64,000 nucleotides of DNA from CALINF01 sp039980455 (GCA_039980455.1 JBDXCG010000004.1:434001-498000); one strand, 5' to 3'; positions 33,746 to 43,550 are shown, counted from the first letter of the stretch. Numbers and translations: made by a program. Notes: a model not told the origin generated them from the letters alone.

Positions 33746-34945
33746 ATCGGGCTCTTTTCTAAACGGTAGTAGCTCACTCGCACTTTCTTTATAGGCGTTG
33801 CTGTGGGGAGCCTCTTCTTGTGTGAAGTGGCCAACCGCCTCTGATAATCCGCTGTGTGCTATCCAGTGATTGGAATAGGTAGATATAGGTGTAAAGCCGC
33901 GCTGAATCTTGTGCTCCCCCTGCGCGCCTGGGTCAAAGCGCTGTAGCCCGTTTGCGATGCAGTATTCAATACCCTGGTAGTAGCAGGTTTCAAAGTGCAG
34001 GCAGTCGTACTCTCTCTCGCAGCCCCAGTATCGGCCGTAGAGCGTGTCACCAGAGCGAAAATAAAGTGCCGCGGCGACTGCATCGTCTGCATTGGAAGCC
34101 ACGACCATGATGACTTGCTCTCCCATGCCCGCGGCGGTTTGGAGGAAGAAGTCGCGTGTGAGATAGCCGCCATGGCCGCTGCGCTTGGCATAAGTAAATT
34201 GATAGAAACGGTGAAACTGCTGCCAATGTGCCTCAGTAATTTCGGCGCCCACCAGAGTTTGCAGTGTTAATCCCTGCTCCTGTACACGGCGGCGCTCACG
34301 GCGCAAGGCTTTCCGTTTGCGGCTGGTGAAGGTATCCAGAAACGCATCGAAGTCGTTGAAGCCCTGATTGAACCAATGAAACTGCGTTGCCAGACGCTGG
34401 TGACATCCCAGAGTCAGTAACTCCTGCGACAGCGCTTCATCCGGGAACAGGCAGTGCCATGATGAAAACCCCTTCTGTGTGGCAAAAGCTTCGACAAGCG
34501 CAAACAGCATTTTTGTGGTTTCAGTTAAATCTCTACCCGCGGTCACTGCTATGCGTGGCCCGGTACAGGGAGTAAAGGGGATGGCTGTTACCAGTTTTGG
34601 ATAGTAATCCAGACCACTGCGTTGCCAGGCATCCGCCCAGGACCAGTCGAAGACATACTCCCCATAAGAGTGCGACTTCAAATACATAGGCATAATCGCA
34701 ATGATCTCATCGCCATCACGCAGTACAGCATGGCAGGGCTGCCAACCGCTTTCTGCTGTTGTACACCCCGTTGTTTCAAGGCCCAGCAAGAAGTGATGGC
34801 GAATAAAGGGATAGTCTGTTGGAGCGATGCTGTCCCAGATAGCAGGCTCGATGTCGAGCAAGCTGGTCAGCAGTTCGAGCTGGATATTATCTGGCGTTTC
34901 AGTCACGGGCGTGGCAACTCTAGGCAATGGTGTAACTGGCGGCAA
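33737..34945 (-). CDS. GNAT/FemAB-like N-acyltransferase (DUF482 family)
   Basis: A 402-residue protein of the DUF482 (COG3146) group, predicted to carry a FemAB/GNAT-type fold. Characteristic parts are KRKALRRERRRVQEQGL, FYQFTYAKRSGHGGYLT and the C-terminal FDPGAQGEHKIQRGFTPI. The substrate is not known; peptidoglycan or amino-acyl transfer has been suggested for relatives. Its 5' end overlaps the 3' end of ubiA by 26 bases, so it is read downstream of ubiC-ubiA. Confidence 0.83.
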   Translation of the reverse strand: MPPVTPLPRVATPVTETPDNIQLELLTSLLDIEPAIWDSIAPTDYPFIRHHFLLGLETTGCTTAESGWQPCHAVLRDGDEIIAIMPMYLKSHSYGEYVFDWSWADAWQRSGLDYYPKLVTAIPFTPCTGPRIAVTAGRDLTETTKMLFALVEAFATQKGFSSWHCLFPDEALSQELLTLGCHQRLATQFHWFNQGFNDFDAFLDTFTSRKRKALRRERRRVQEQGLTLQTLVGAEITEAHWQQFHRFYQFTYAKRSGHGGYLTRDFFLQTAAGMGEQVIMVVASNADDAVAAALYFRSGDTLYGRYWGCEREYDCLHFETCYYQGIEYCIANGLQRFDPGAQGEHKIQRGFTPISTYSNHWIAHSGLSEAVGHFTQEEAPHSNAYKESASELLPFRKEPDSN

Positions 34946-35780
34946 TTCCCAGGAAGATCGTCATTCCTACCCAATTGTTGTGTTTGAAGGCTTTGAAGCA
35001 GGCCGCAGGATCCTGACTACGAATCAGGTATAAGTGATAGCCGAATAGGGCGGCAACAACAACCAAGCTTAGATAGTACGGCCACTGGAGGTCAAATTGC
35101 AGGCCGGTCCAGACCAGAGTGGCAAGGCACGCCACTTGCAGGGCTGCGATGATCCAACGGTCAGCGTTACCAAACAAGATTGCTGTTGATTTGATACCGA
35201 CCACCAGATCATCTTCGCGGTCCACCATGGCATATTTGGTGTCGTAGACCACCGTCCAGAGCAGGTTTGCCAGCACCAGTATCCAAAGCGCAGCTGGCAA
35301 TGCGTTCAGCGATGCGGCGAATGCCATAGGAATACCCCACGAAAATGCCAGTCCCAATACCAGCTGAGGTAAATGCGTGAAGCGTTTCATGAAGGGATAG
35401 GCGACTGCGAGGGCGATGCCAACGACGCTTAATTGTATTGTCAGCAGGTTGGTCAGTAACACCAGTGCGAACGAGGCCACGGCAAGCACCAGAAAAACCA
35501 AAAGCGCTTCGCGACTGGAAATAACACCTACCACCAGCGGGCGATTGGCGGTGCGGGCAACAGCGCCGTCCACCCTGCGATCGGCGAAATCATTGACGAT
35601 ACATCCAGCGGAGCGCATCAGAAATGTGCCTGCGGTAAAGATCAGTAATAGCTGCAGCGACGGCAGCCCTTCGTTGGCCAGCCATAGAGCCCACAGAGTA
35701 GGCCATAGCAGCAGCAAGGTCCCAATCGGCCTGTCGATTCGCATGAGTTGCAGCGTGGCGTGAAACTTGGAAGAGGTCAT
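34920..35780 (-). CDS. ubiA: 4-hydroxybenzoate octaprenyltransferase (UbiA)
   Basis: A 286-residue integral membrane prenyltransferase, which attaches the polyprenyl tail to 4-hydroxybenzoate in ubiquinone synthesis. Both Asp-rich motifs that bind Mg-prenyl diphosphate are present: NDFADRRVDG (63-72) and YDTKYAMVDREDD (near 185-200), followed by GIKSTAILFG. It follows ubiC by 36 bases, so substrate maker and user are cotranscribed. Confidence 0.97.
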   Translation of the reverse strand: MTSSKFHATLQLMRIDRPIGTLLLLWPTLWALWLANEGLPSLQLLLIFTAGTFLMRSAGCIVNDFADRRVDGAVARTANRPLVVGVISSREALLVFLVLAVASFALVLLTNLLTIQLSVVGIALAVAYPFMKRFTHLPQLVLGLAFSWGIPMAFAASLNALPAALWILVLANLLWTVVYDTKYAMVDREDDLVVGIKSTAILFGNADRWIIAALQVACLATLVWTGLQFDLQWPYYLSLVVVAALFGYHLYLIRSQDPAACFKAFKHNNWVGMTIFLGIAASYTIA

Positions 35781-35816
35781 TGCACTCAGTTCAGGAAAAC
35801 AGCAACTTGCAGCTTA

Positions 35817-36551
35817 CTAATTTGCGCGCAGCATTGCAGCGCGAACTTTGCCTCGCTGGGATCGATGCACAGCCAGTGCATCGGGCCAAGGTGTGAACGC
35901 CTGTAAGAAGACTTCGCTAACTAACAGGGATTTTCCATTCAGTTCGAACCTGGAGCGTCTGGCCCATGCCGGTTGCACCTGTCTGAGGCGGGCGGGCAGA
36001 TAGCCGTGATGGCCATCGAGCAGGCAGATCTCAAACGGGCTGCGCTGCATGTCGCTCTGGCTAAACAGATAAGCGCCCAATGACTTATTATGTAGGCGGC
36101 GCAGGTGCAAGAGTGAGCCGGTCAGGCTGGAGCAGGGAAAAACGCTTCGCGCAAACACCACGGATTGAGAGTCAAGTCTGAGCACAACCTCGCGTACCAG
36201 GGCGCGCTGGCGTTGCGCAATACCGAGTAATTTGCGTTCGCTGGGCAGCGGAGTTATCCAGTCATGGGATAACCGCTCTACCGAGAATTGGCCCTGGTCT
36301 AGTCTAATCAGTCGCGCTGTAAGGGAGCCATCATCGAGCAGCCAAGGACGCACCGCAGCCGGCAGCTGAGCGCGGGTATAGCGACTAGCGGGTGCCCAGC
36401 GAGGGTCGCGATCAAGCTGTAAGGAAATAATTCGTCTGCCCGCAGTATCTGAGGTGTCTGGGAAGCGCGAGGATGCGGCAATGCAAGGCAGGATGCAAGC
36501 ACTGCAGGTTGCCACAAATGACCGCACGCGTGAGGCTAAAAGCGCTTGCAC
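35817..36551 (-). CDS. ubiC: Chorismate lyase (UbiC)
   Basis: Converts chorismate to 4-hydroxybenzoate and pyruvate, the first committed ubiquinone step. Family blocks are WLLDDGSLTARL, VREVVLRLDSQSVVFARSVFP, LGAYLFS and WARRSRFELNGKSLLVSEVFL. At 244 residues from the GTG at 36551 it is far longer than E. coli UbiC (165). The first 45 or so residues lack family resemblance, and the true start may be further in, although no good ATG is available. A small Lys/Arg-rich tail also extends the C-terminus. Confidence 0.88.
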   Translation of the reverse strand: MQALLASRVRSFVATCSACILPCIAASSRFPDTSDTAGRRIISLQLDRDPRWAPASRYTRAQLPAAVRPWLLDDGSLTARLIRLDQGQFSVERLSHDWITPLPSERKLLGIAQRQRALVREVVLRLDSQSVVFARSVFPCSSLTGSLLHLRRLHNKSLGAYLFSQSDMQRSPFEICLLDGHHGYLPARLRQVQPAWARRSRFELNGKSLLVSEVFLQAFTPWPDALAVHRSQRGKVRAAMLRAN

Positions 36552-36629
36552 ATTTTTTACACAACCCTATAGTTATCCGTCCCGAAACCCGGCCGGCAGG
36601 CACTTGAATACTCTGCAGCGAGGAACAAA

Positions 36630-38000
36630 ATGAGAAAGTGGGAATGTATTGTTTGCGGCCTGATCTATGATGAGAAGCAGGGTTGGCCCGACGATGGCAT
36701 TGCTCCGGGAACCCGCTGGGAGGATGTGCCAGCTGATTGGCTGTGCCCTGACTGCGGTGTAGGTAAGGAAGACTTCGAGCTGCTCGAAGAAGAGGAAGTA
36801 CAGCAGACACCCCATCACGAAGAACCTGTGGTCGACAAGATCCACCCTCCAGTGATTATTCTTGGCACAGGCCTGGCGGGCTATGGTCTGGCTCGAGAGT
36901 TTCGCAAGCACGACAGCGAAACCCCGCTCATTATGATTACTTCAGACGATGGGCGCTCCTACTCTAAGCCCATGTTGTCTACCGGCTATACCAAGAATTT
37001 TTCTACCAGCGACCTGGCGCAGCTGGATGCCGGCACGATGGGCAAGCAGCTCAAGGCCAGTGTCTGGACCATGACCAAGGTTAATGAGATAGATACGGAA
37101 GCGCAGCTCATCAAAGTGGGCGATTCACAAACCACTATCCATTACAGCAAGCTGATTCTTGCACTGGGTGCCAGCGTGATTAATCCGCCCATCGCTGGCG
37201 ATGCGTTGGAAAAAGTGTATTCAGTGAATGACCTGCTGGACTATGACGATTTCCAGACCGCGATGCGTAAAAACAAGGTTGAGAAAGTGTGCATCATTGG
37301 CGGTGGCTTGATTGGCTGTGAGTTTACCAATGACCTGATCAATGGTGGCTTTAGCGTTGAGGCGGTAGACCCGCTTGGCTACTGCTTGCCCACTCTTCTA
37401 CCTGAGGCGGCGGGCAGAGCTGTGCAATCTGCTTTGGAAGCCAAGGGAGCACGTTTCCACTTTGGACCGTTGGTGACAGCCGTAAATGCCGCGGGAGAGG
37501 GCGTGGCTGTCAGCCTCAGCAATGGAGAGACTATCAACGCCGACCTGGTGGTATCTGCGGTAGGTGTACGCCCGCGTATCGAGTTGGCGCAGGCCTCAGG
37601 AATTGAAACCAATCGCGGGGTGGTAACGAATCGCTTGCTGGAGACCAGTGCGCCGAATGTGTATGCATTGGGGGATTGCGCCGAGGTGGCTGGCCATGTC
37701 CTGGTATACGTAGCGCCGTTAATGGCGGCCGCAAAAGCGTTGGGTAAGACCCTGGCGGGCGAGCCCACCGAAGTGGTTTACCCGGCTATGCCTGTGACGA
37801 TTAAGACGCCGGCCTGCCCCGTCTGTGTAGCGCCTCCGGCACGGGATGCACAAGGCCAATGGCAGATCGAGGCTGATGGCAATAACGTGAAGGGTGAGTT
37901 CCGAGATGACAGCGGTGCGTTGCTCGGATTTGCGCTTACCGGCGATGCCACCAAAGCCAAGATGGCGCTGCAGAAGCAGCTGCCGGGGATACTCGGCTAG
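36630..38000 (+). CDS. Rubredoxin fused to NAD(P)H:rubredoxin reductase
   Basis: A 456-residue fusion. Residues 1-55 are a complete rubredoxin with two iron-binding CxxCG pairs (CIVCG, CPDCG) and the GIAPGTRWEDVPADWLCP core. After an acidic linker, residues from about 73 form an FAD/NAD(P)H reductase: ILGTGLAGYGLAREF (FAD), CIIGGGLIGCEF (NAD) and VYALGDCAEV. The arrangement puts donor and acceptor in one chain, likely feeding electrons to a hydroxylase or oxygen/ROS reductase. In Pseudomonas the parts are separate genes near ubiC-ubiA. It is divergent from ubiC, 78 bases apart. Confidence 0.93.
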   Translation: MRKWECIVCGLIYDEKQGWPDDGIAPGTRWEDVPADWLCPDCGVGKEDFELLEEEEVQQTPHHEEPVVDKIHPPVIILGTGLAGYGLAREFRKHDSETPLIMITSDDGRSYSKPMLSTGYTKNFSTSDLAQLDAGTMGKQLKASVWTMTKVNEIDTEAQLIKVGDSQTTIHYSKLILALGASVINPPIAGDALEKVYSVNDLLDYDDFQTAMRKNKVEKVCIIGGGLIGCEFTNDLINGGFSVEAVDPLGYCLPTLLPEAAGRAVQSALEAKGARFHFGPLVTAVNAAGEGVAVSLSNGETINADLVVSAVGVRPRIELAQASGIETNRGVVTNRLLETSAPNVYALGDCAEVAGHVLVYVAPLMAAAKALGKTLAGEPTEVVYPAMPVTIKTPACPVCVAPPARDAQGQWQIEADGNNVKGEFRDDSGALLGFALTGDATKAKMALQKQLPGILG

Positions 38001-38007
38001 CAAACTC

Positions 38008-40065
38008 TTATACCTGGGCGTATGCCTGGCGGTCTCCGGTCCAGCGCTGAATCAGCGCTTGGGCCAGGTCGGGGTGCCGTTGCCGCAATCGCTCTGCCAG
38101 TGTCTGTACCTGATCAAGTAGATGTTCGTGCTCTGGCAGGCGTGCAATCCGAAACTCCATGAGGCCGGTCTGTCTGGTACCCAACACTTCACCGGGACCG
38201 CGTAGTTCCAGGTCTTTCTCTGCGATGAAGAAGCCATCTGAGCTGGTTCGCATGGCCTGTAGGCGAGCCTTGCTGCTCTGCCCCAGGGGTGTTTGATAAA
38301 GCAGCACACAATGGCTGGCTGTTGACCCTCTACCGACCCGGCCTCTCAGTTGATGTAATTGGGCGAGGCCGAGGCGTTCAGGGTTTTCGATGATCATGAG
38401 GCTGGCATTGGGTACGTCGACGCCCACCTCTATCACGGTGGTTGCCACCAGTAGGTCGACCTCACCGGCCTTGAACGCTGCCATCATCGCGGCCTTTTCG
38501 GCCGGTTTTTGCCGGCCATGCACCAGGCCAACCGTGACTCCGGTCAGCTCAGTTTTTAACTCTTGTTCTGTGGCCTCGGCGGCCTGTGCTTGCAGCGATT
38601 CACTCTCTTCTATCAGTGTACAAACCCAGTACGCCTGACGCCCGCTGCGACAGGCATTAGCCACCCGTTCAACAATTTGATCCCTGCGGGTATTGTCTAC
38701 GAGTAAGGTTTCAACCGGCCGTCGGCCCGGGGGCAATTCATCAATGACGGAACAGTCGAGGTCAGCATAGGCAACCATGGAAAGCGTTCTGGGAATGGGT
38801 GTTGCTGTCATTACCAGCTGATGTGGGCGGGTGGTCTGCTGGCCCCGGCTGGTTAAGGCTAACCGCTGATGAACACCGAATCGATGCTGCTCATCAACAA
38901 TCACCAGCCCTAGTTTGGCAAACAGCACATCATCTTGGAATAGGGCGTGCGTACCTATCACCAGCGCTGCGCTGCCGTCTGCCAGAGAGCCAAGTGCTGC
39001 CTCACGCTTTTTCCCTTTGATACGCCCGCTCAGCCAAGCGATGTCGAACGGGTAGGCTTCGAACCACGCGGTAAAGTTGATCAGGTGTTGTTCGGCCAAC
39101 AGCTCGGTAGGTGCCATGATGGCAACCTGATACCCGTTGCTGATGGCTTGCAGAGCGGCAGCTGCCGCTACCAGGGTTTTTCCCGAGCCGACATCCCCCT
39201 GCACTAAGCGCAGCATAGGTATAGCTTTAGCGAGGTCTTCGCTTATCTGCCCGGTTACGCGCTGTTGTGCACCCGTGGGTGTAAATGGAAGCTGGTCTAT
39301 GAAATGGTCATGTACTGCGACTTGCGCCGGCAACACCGGAGCAGCAACCGCTTGTTGACGATCACGCAGGGCGAGTAACGACAGGTTGTGAGCAATCAGC
39401 TCTTCAAGTGCTAATCGTAGTTGAGCAGGGTGTGTGCCTTCGCGAAGTTGCTCCAGAGACGCATCCGGTGGTGGTGCATGCAAGTAGATGAGCGCGTCGG
39501 CCAGCGAGTAGTCCAGCTGCGCCTCGCTCGGTAGCAAGTCCTTTGGCGCCTGCTGTCGCAGATGATTGATAGCTTGCAGGCATAGTTTACGCCACTGCTT
39601 CTGTCCGATTCCCTCGGTCGTGGGGTATATAGGCGTGAGCGCTTCATCAACCGCTAGCCCCGAAGTTTCAATTTCCTGATATTCCGGATGGTAGATCTCC
39701 AGCCCATTGGCTCCTCGCCTTGGCTGGCCAAAACAGCGCAAGCGTGTGCCGGGCTGCAGGCGATTTTTTTGTGCTGCATTGAAATGAAAGAATCGCAAAG
39801 TAACCGTACCAGTACCGTCCTGAATTCTGGCGACCAGACTGCGGCGTCGGCCAAAGGCGATATCGGCCACCCGCACTTCTCCCTCGATGACCGCCTCGAC
39901 GCCCTCAATCATCGCGCCTATTGGTGTGACGCGCGTTCTGTCTTGATATCGCAGAGGTAAGTGAAACAGAAGATCATCTACCTCCGAGATACCGTAATCC
40001 CGAAGCTTCTCCGCCAGCTTCGGTCCTACACCTTTTAGCGATGTGATGGCTTGCTTGCGCAACAT
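38008..40065 (-). CDS. recG: ATP-dependent DNA helicase RecG
   Basis: A 685-residue superfamily 2 helicase that remodels stalled forks and branched DNA. The N-terminal wedge domain (LPLRYQDRT, then the OB-fold) precedes the helicase core, with Walker A GDVGSGKT, DEQHRFGVHQR and TATPIPRTLSM. The C-terminal QLRGRVGRG and the TRG-like end are present. The ATG at 40063-40065 is chosen; a TTG at 40080 would add five residues. It converges on the rubredoxin gene with seven bases between them. Confidence 0.97.
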   Translation of the reverse strand: MLRKQAITSLKGVGPKLAEKLRDYGISEVDDLLFHLPLRYQDRTRVTPIGAMIEGVEAVIEGEVRVADIAFGRRRSLVARIQDGTGTVTLRFFHFNAAQKNRLQPGTRLRCFGQPRRGANGLEIYHPEYQEIETSGLAVDEALTPIYPTTEGIGQKQWRKLCLQAINHLRQQAPKDLLPSEAQLDYSLADALIYLHAPPPDASLEQLREGTHPAQLRLALEELIAHNLSLLALRDRQQAVAAPVLPAQVAVHDHFIDQLPFTPTGAQQRVTGQISEDLAKAIPMLRLVQGDVGSGKTLVAAAAALQAISNGYQVAIMAPTELLAEQHLINFTAWFEAYPFDIAWLSGRIKGKKREAALGSLADGSAALVIGTHALFQDDVLFAKLGLVIVDEQHRFGVHQRLALTSRGQQTTRPHQLVMTATPIPRTLSMVAYADLDCSVIDELPPGRRPVETLLVDNTRRDQIVERVANACRSGRQAYWVCTLIEESESLQAQAAEATEQELKTELTGVTVGLVHGRQKPAEKAAMMAAFKAGEVDLLVATTVIEVGVDVPNASLMIIENPERLGLAQLHQLRGRVGRGSTASHCVLLYQTPLGQSSKARLQAMRTSSDGFFIAEKDLELRGPGEVLGTRQTGLMEFRIARLPEHEHLLDQVQTLAERLRQRHPDLAQALIQRWTGDRQAYAQV

Positions 40066-40167
40066 GTCGTGTGGACCCAAGGGAAAAGTGACACTGGTAT
40101 TACCTGCAAGAGCGGTTCTGGGCTACAGTGCAGGCGGTAGTCAGTGTAACCATTAAGGGAGTGTTTG

Positions 40168-41028
40168 ATGAAGGGCAAAACCGTTCTGTTTGTAGGCTGC
40201 GGAGACCTCGGGGCGCGAGCGGGGCAGTGGTTACTCGAACAGAATGCTTCTGTCGCAGCGGTGCGGCGCAACCCCAGTGAACTTCCCAAGGGGTTTCAAG
40301 CTTATGCGGGAGACTACACTCGGCCAGGTGATCTGGACTTTATTGCAGATCTTAAGCCGGACTACGTAGTGACCAGCTTTACTCCCGCGCAGAGAGACAC
40401 GTTGAGTTATGAGCAAGGCTTCATCAAGAGCACACAACTGTTGCTGCAGGCATTGCAGGGTAGTTCGGTCCGCCAGTTGGTGTTTGTATCCAGCACGAGA
40501 GTCTATGCCGAGCGCGAGGGTGGCTGGGTAGACGAAAACAGCCCGTTGACGCAAAACGATCCCGGCGGGGAAGCCATTGTGAGAGCGGAGTCACTATTGG
40601 ATGCCGCGAGCTTTCCCAGTGTGCGGCTTCGCTTTGGAGGCATCTATGGAAACCCTCGGGGGCGACTTCTGCAACGAGTCTCATCTGGCGAGCTGTGCGC
40701 GGACACACCGGTAAGCTATAGCAATCGTATTCATCGACTGGATGCTGCCCGCATCATTGTGCATTGTCTGCTTCAGGCTGACGCGGGAGTGGAGCTGGCT
40801 CGCAGCTACAACGGAGTGGACAGCCAGCCGGCACCGCAGTACGAGGTGGAGCACTGGTTGGCTATGCAGATGGGGCTGGCAGAGGAATCGCTGCGCTTTA
40901 CCGCCAAGCGTATGAGCGCCGGCCACAAGCGCTGTAGAAACGCGTCCCTACTGTCTACTGGGTTTGAGTTTGAGTTTGCGAACTATCGCGCTGGCTATGT
41001 TCAGGTGTTAGCGGAACGTCAGGCCTAG
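40168..41028 (+). CDS. NAD(P)-dependent epimerase/dehydratase-like SDR protein
   Basis: A 286-residue extended short-chain dehydrogenase with the Rossmann motif VLFVGCGDLGARAG near the N-terminus, similar to the YeeZ group. The downstream VFVSSTRVYAEREGG fits the SDR core, but the catalytic YxxxK is not obvious, so activity is uncertain. AGGGAG precedes the ATG at 40168. Its last four bases overlap the convergent ridA. Confidence 0.8.
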   Translation: MKGKTVLFVGCGDLGARAGQWLLEQNASVAAVRRNPSELPKGFQAYAGDYTRPGDLDFIADLKPDYVVTSFTPAQRDTLSYEQGFIKSTQLLLQALQGSSVRQLVFVSSTRVYAEREGGWVDENSPLTQNDPGGEAIVRAESLLDAASFPSVRLRFGGIYGNPRGRLLQRVSSGELCADTPVSYSNRIHRLDAARIIVHCLLQADAGVELARSYNGVDSQPAPQYEVEHWLAMQMGLAEESLRFTAKRMSAGHKRCRNASLLSTGFEFEFANYRAGYVQVLAERQA

Positions 41029-41408
41029 AGAACGAGAATGGCTTCTACTTCGATGGCGACACCGCGAGGCAGTGCTGCAACCTGAACACAGGCTCTGGCC
41101 GGGTAGGGCTGCGCCAGGAACTCCGCCATAATCTCATTAACCTGATTGAAGTCACCCAAGTCGGTGAGCGAGATGTTGAGCTTCACGGCATTGTTGAGGT
41201 CACCCCCCGCTGCGGCCGCGACGGCAGCCAGATTGGTAAACACCTGCTTGGCCTGCTCTGCAATGCCTCCCTGAATGATCTCCATTGTTTCCGGAACGAG
41301 TGGGATCTGTCCGGACAGCCAAACGGTATTGCCGGCCTTAACGGCCTGGGAGTAGGGGCCTATCGCCGCAGGGGCGTCGGGTGTGGAAATAACGGCGCGG
41401 TTGCTCAC
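41025..41408 (-). CDS. ridA: RidA family reactive intermediate/imine deaminase
   Basis: A 127-residue protein of the YjgF/YER057c/UK114 family. It has the PAAIGPYSQAVKAGN start region and the conserved active-site Arg in PARACVQVAALPRGVAIEVEAI. RidA hydrolyses enamine/imine intermediates from PLP enzymes such as threonine dehydratase. It lies 24 bases downstream of spoT on the same strand, a common pairing in Pseudomonas. Confidence 0.95.
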   Translation of the reverse strand: MSNRAVISTPDAPAAIGPYSQAVKAGNTVWLSGQIPLVPETMEIIQGGIAEQAKQVFTNLAAVAAAAGGDLNNAVKLNISLTDLGDFNQVNEIMAEFLAQPYPARACVQVAALPRGVAIEVEAILVL

Positions 41409-41432
41409 GGTGTGTCTCCTGGCTCTGACTGA

Positions 41433-43550
41433 TTAGTTGCGGACACGAGCAACGCGTCGTACCGACTCAATAGCTCGTAATCTGCGCATGATATGGGCGA
41501 GGTGTTTGCGATTTTCAACCAGCATCTCCAGGTCAACATAGGTGAACTGATAATCTTTGTCTTTGGTTGAAATTTTTTCGATGTTCACGCCCATACTGTG
41601 GATGCGGGTAGCGATGACGGCAATCATACCCCGACGGTTTTCTACTTCGATACGTAACTCAGCACTGTATTCACCCTCTACCTCGTCATCCCAGCGCAGA
41701 GGTACAAGGCGTTCTGGATTTTCGCTGATATCACCCAAGTTCTTGCATCGCTCCCGGTGCACGACCATACCTTTTTCTGAGCTTAGGTAGCCCTGTATCG
41801 GGTCGCCGGGAATTGGATGGCAGCACTTGGCATAGCTGACCATGAACCCTTCTGTACCGCGAATGGCAACAGGCTGAGCGCTGCTGTCTCCATTTGCCTC
41901 GTGCTCTGGATCAACGGTTTCCAGCAACTGCTGACTGGTGATATTTGGCAGCCGATTGCCGCGAGCAACGTCCTCAAGCAGGTCATCCAGCTCAGGATAA
42001 TTGTGTTGCTGCAGGTAGTCTTGAAGCTTTTGCTGAGGCAGTTCATTGAGGTTGCTGTCGAGTCCCATCAAGCTCTTATCGAGTAGTCGGCGCCCCAGGG
42101 TAATGGAGTCCTCACGTGTTTGATGCTTCAGGAAGTGGCGTATGTTGGTGCGCGCCTTGGCGGTAATGGCGTAGTTAAACCAGGACGGGTTAGGTCGTGC
42201 GCCGGGCGCTGTGAGAATCTCAACAGTCTGTCCACTTTGCAGCGGCTCCGACAGCGGTGCCAGGCGCCGGTTGATTCGGCAGGCGACACAGCTATTACCT
42301 ACATCTGTGTGTACTGCGTACGCGAAATCAACGGCGGTAGCCCCTCGCGGCAACTCAAGAATGCGGCCTTTGGGTGTGAACATGTAGATTTCATCTGGAA
42401 ATAGATCGATCTTCACGCTCTCAATAAACTCCAGCGAGTTCCCCGCGCGCTGCTGCATTTCCAGTAGGCCCTGGACCCACTCTCTGGCCCGGGCATGGCT
42501 ACCATTAGCTGTTTGGCTATCTGACTTGTACAACCAGTGTGCCGCGATACCGTTGTTTGCCATCTCTTCCATCTCCCGGGTGCGGATCTGGATTTCTATC
42601 GGTACCCCGTGCATGCCCATGAGTACCGTATGCAGTGATTGGTAGCCGTTGGCCTTGGGTATGGCAATGTAGTCCTTGAATTCGCCAGGAACTGGCTTGT
42701 ATAGACTGTGGATACAGCCCAGCACTCGATAGCAGGTATCGACTGAATCCACGATAATTCGAAATGCATAGAGGTCCATAATTTCGGAAAAGGATTTCCG
42801 TTTGGACTTCATTTTTTTGTAAATACTGTAGAGGTGCTTCTCGCGGCCGATTACTTCTACATCGTGGCCTTCCTGATCCAGTGTGGTTTCGATCTGGTGC
42901 CTGATCTTGTCGACTAACTCCTTGCGATTGCCCCGTGCGGCACGACGCGCCGCATCGATTCTGCGGGCGCGCATCGGGTAGAGTGCGCTGAAACCCAAAT
43001 CCTCGAATTCCATACGGACTGTGTTCATACCGAGCCGCATGGCAATCGGCGCGTAGATATCAAGAGTTTCGCGAGCGATGCGCCGGGCTTTTTCAGCGTG
43101 TAGAACACCCAAGGTACGCATGTTGTGCAGCCGGTCAGCGAGCTTCACCAGTATCACGCGGATATCGCGAGCCATGGCCAATGCCATCTTTTGGAAATTC
43201 TCGGCCTGCTTCTCTTCCAGCGAGCCGAACTCCATTTGTGTCAGCTTGCTAACACCGTCAACCAGGTCGGCTACGGTAGTGCCGAATTGCCCACCAATGG
43301 CCGACTTGTCTATCCCGGTATCTTCGATAACGTCATGCAACATGGCAGCCATCAAACTTTGATGATCCATGTGCATATCTGCGAGGATGCCTGCAACGGC
43401 TAGCGGATGTGTTACGTAGGGCTCACCGCTGCGACGTAACTGCCCATAGTGAGCCTGCTCGGCAAAGAAATACGCGCGACGAACCTGGTTTGACTGCTCC
43501 GGGTTCAGATAACTGCGTAGGGTAGAATCGAGGGCGTCTATTGTCTGCAT
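41433..43550 (-). CDS. spoT: Bifunctional (p)ppGpp synthetase/hydrolase SpoT
   Basis: A 705-residue stringent-response enzyme with all RelA/SpoT domains. The HD hydrolase has MLHDVIEDTG and LADRLHNMRTLG, intact for Mn-dependent ppGpp hydrolysis. The synthetase has YRVLGCIHSLYKPVPGEFKDYIA and GYQSLHT. Then come a TGS domain and a C-terminal ACT domain. It is downstream of gmk and rpoZ on the same strand, the standard gmk-rpoZ-spoT order linking GTP supply, RNA polymerase and ppGpp. Confidence 0.98.
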   Translation of the reverse strand: MQTIDALDSTLRSYLNPEQSNQVRRAYFFAEQAHYGQLRRSGEPYVTHPLAVAGILADMHMDHQSLMAAMLHDVIEDTGIDKSAIGGQFGTTVADLVDGVSKLTQMEFGSLEEKQAENFQKMALAMARDIRVILVKLADRLHNMRTLGVLHAEKARRIARETLDIYAPIAMRLGMNTVRMEFEDLGFSALYPMRARRIDAARRAARGNRKELVDKIRHQIETTLDQEGHDVEVIGREKHLYSIYKKMKSKRKSFSEIMDLYAFRIIVDSVDTCYRVLGCIHSLYKPVPGEFKDYIAIPKANGYQSLHTVLMGMHGVPIEIQIRTREMEEMANNGIAAHWLYKSDSQTANGSHARAREWVQGLLEMQQRAGNSLEFIESVKIDLFPDEIYMFTPKGRILELPRGATAVDFAYAVHTDVGNSCVACRINRRLAPLSEPLQSGQTVEILTAPGARPNPSWFNYAITAKARTNIRHFLKHQTREDSITLGRRLLDKSLMGLDSNLNELPQQKLQDYLQQHNYPELDDLLEDVARGNRLPNITSQQLLETVDPEHEANGDSSAQPVAIRGTEGFMVSYAKCCHPIPGDPIQGYLSSEKGMVVHRERCKNLGDISENPERLVPLRWDDEVEGEYSAELRIEVENRRGMIAVIATRIHSMGVNIEKISTKDKDYQFTYVDLEMLVENRKHLAHIMRRLRAIESVRRVARVRN

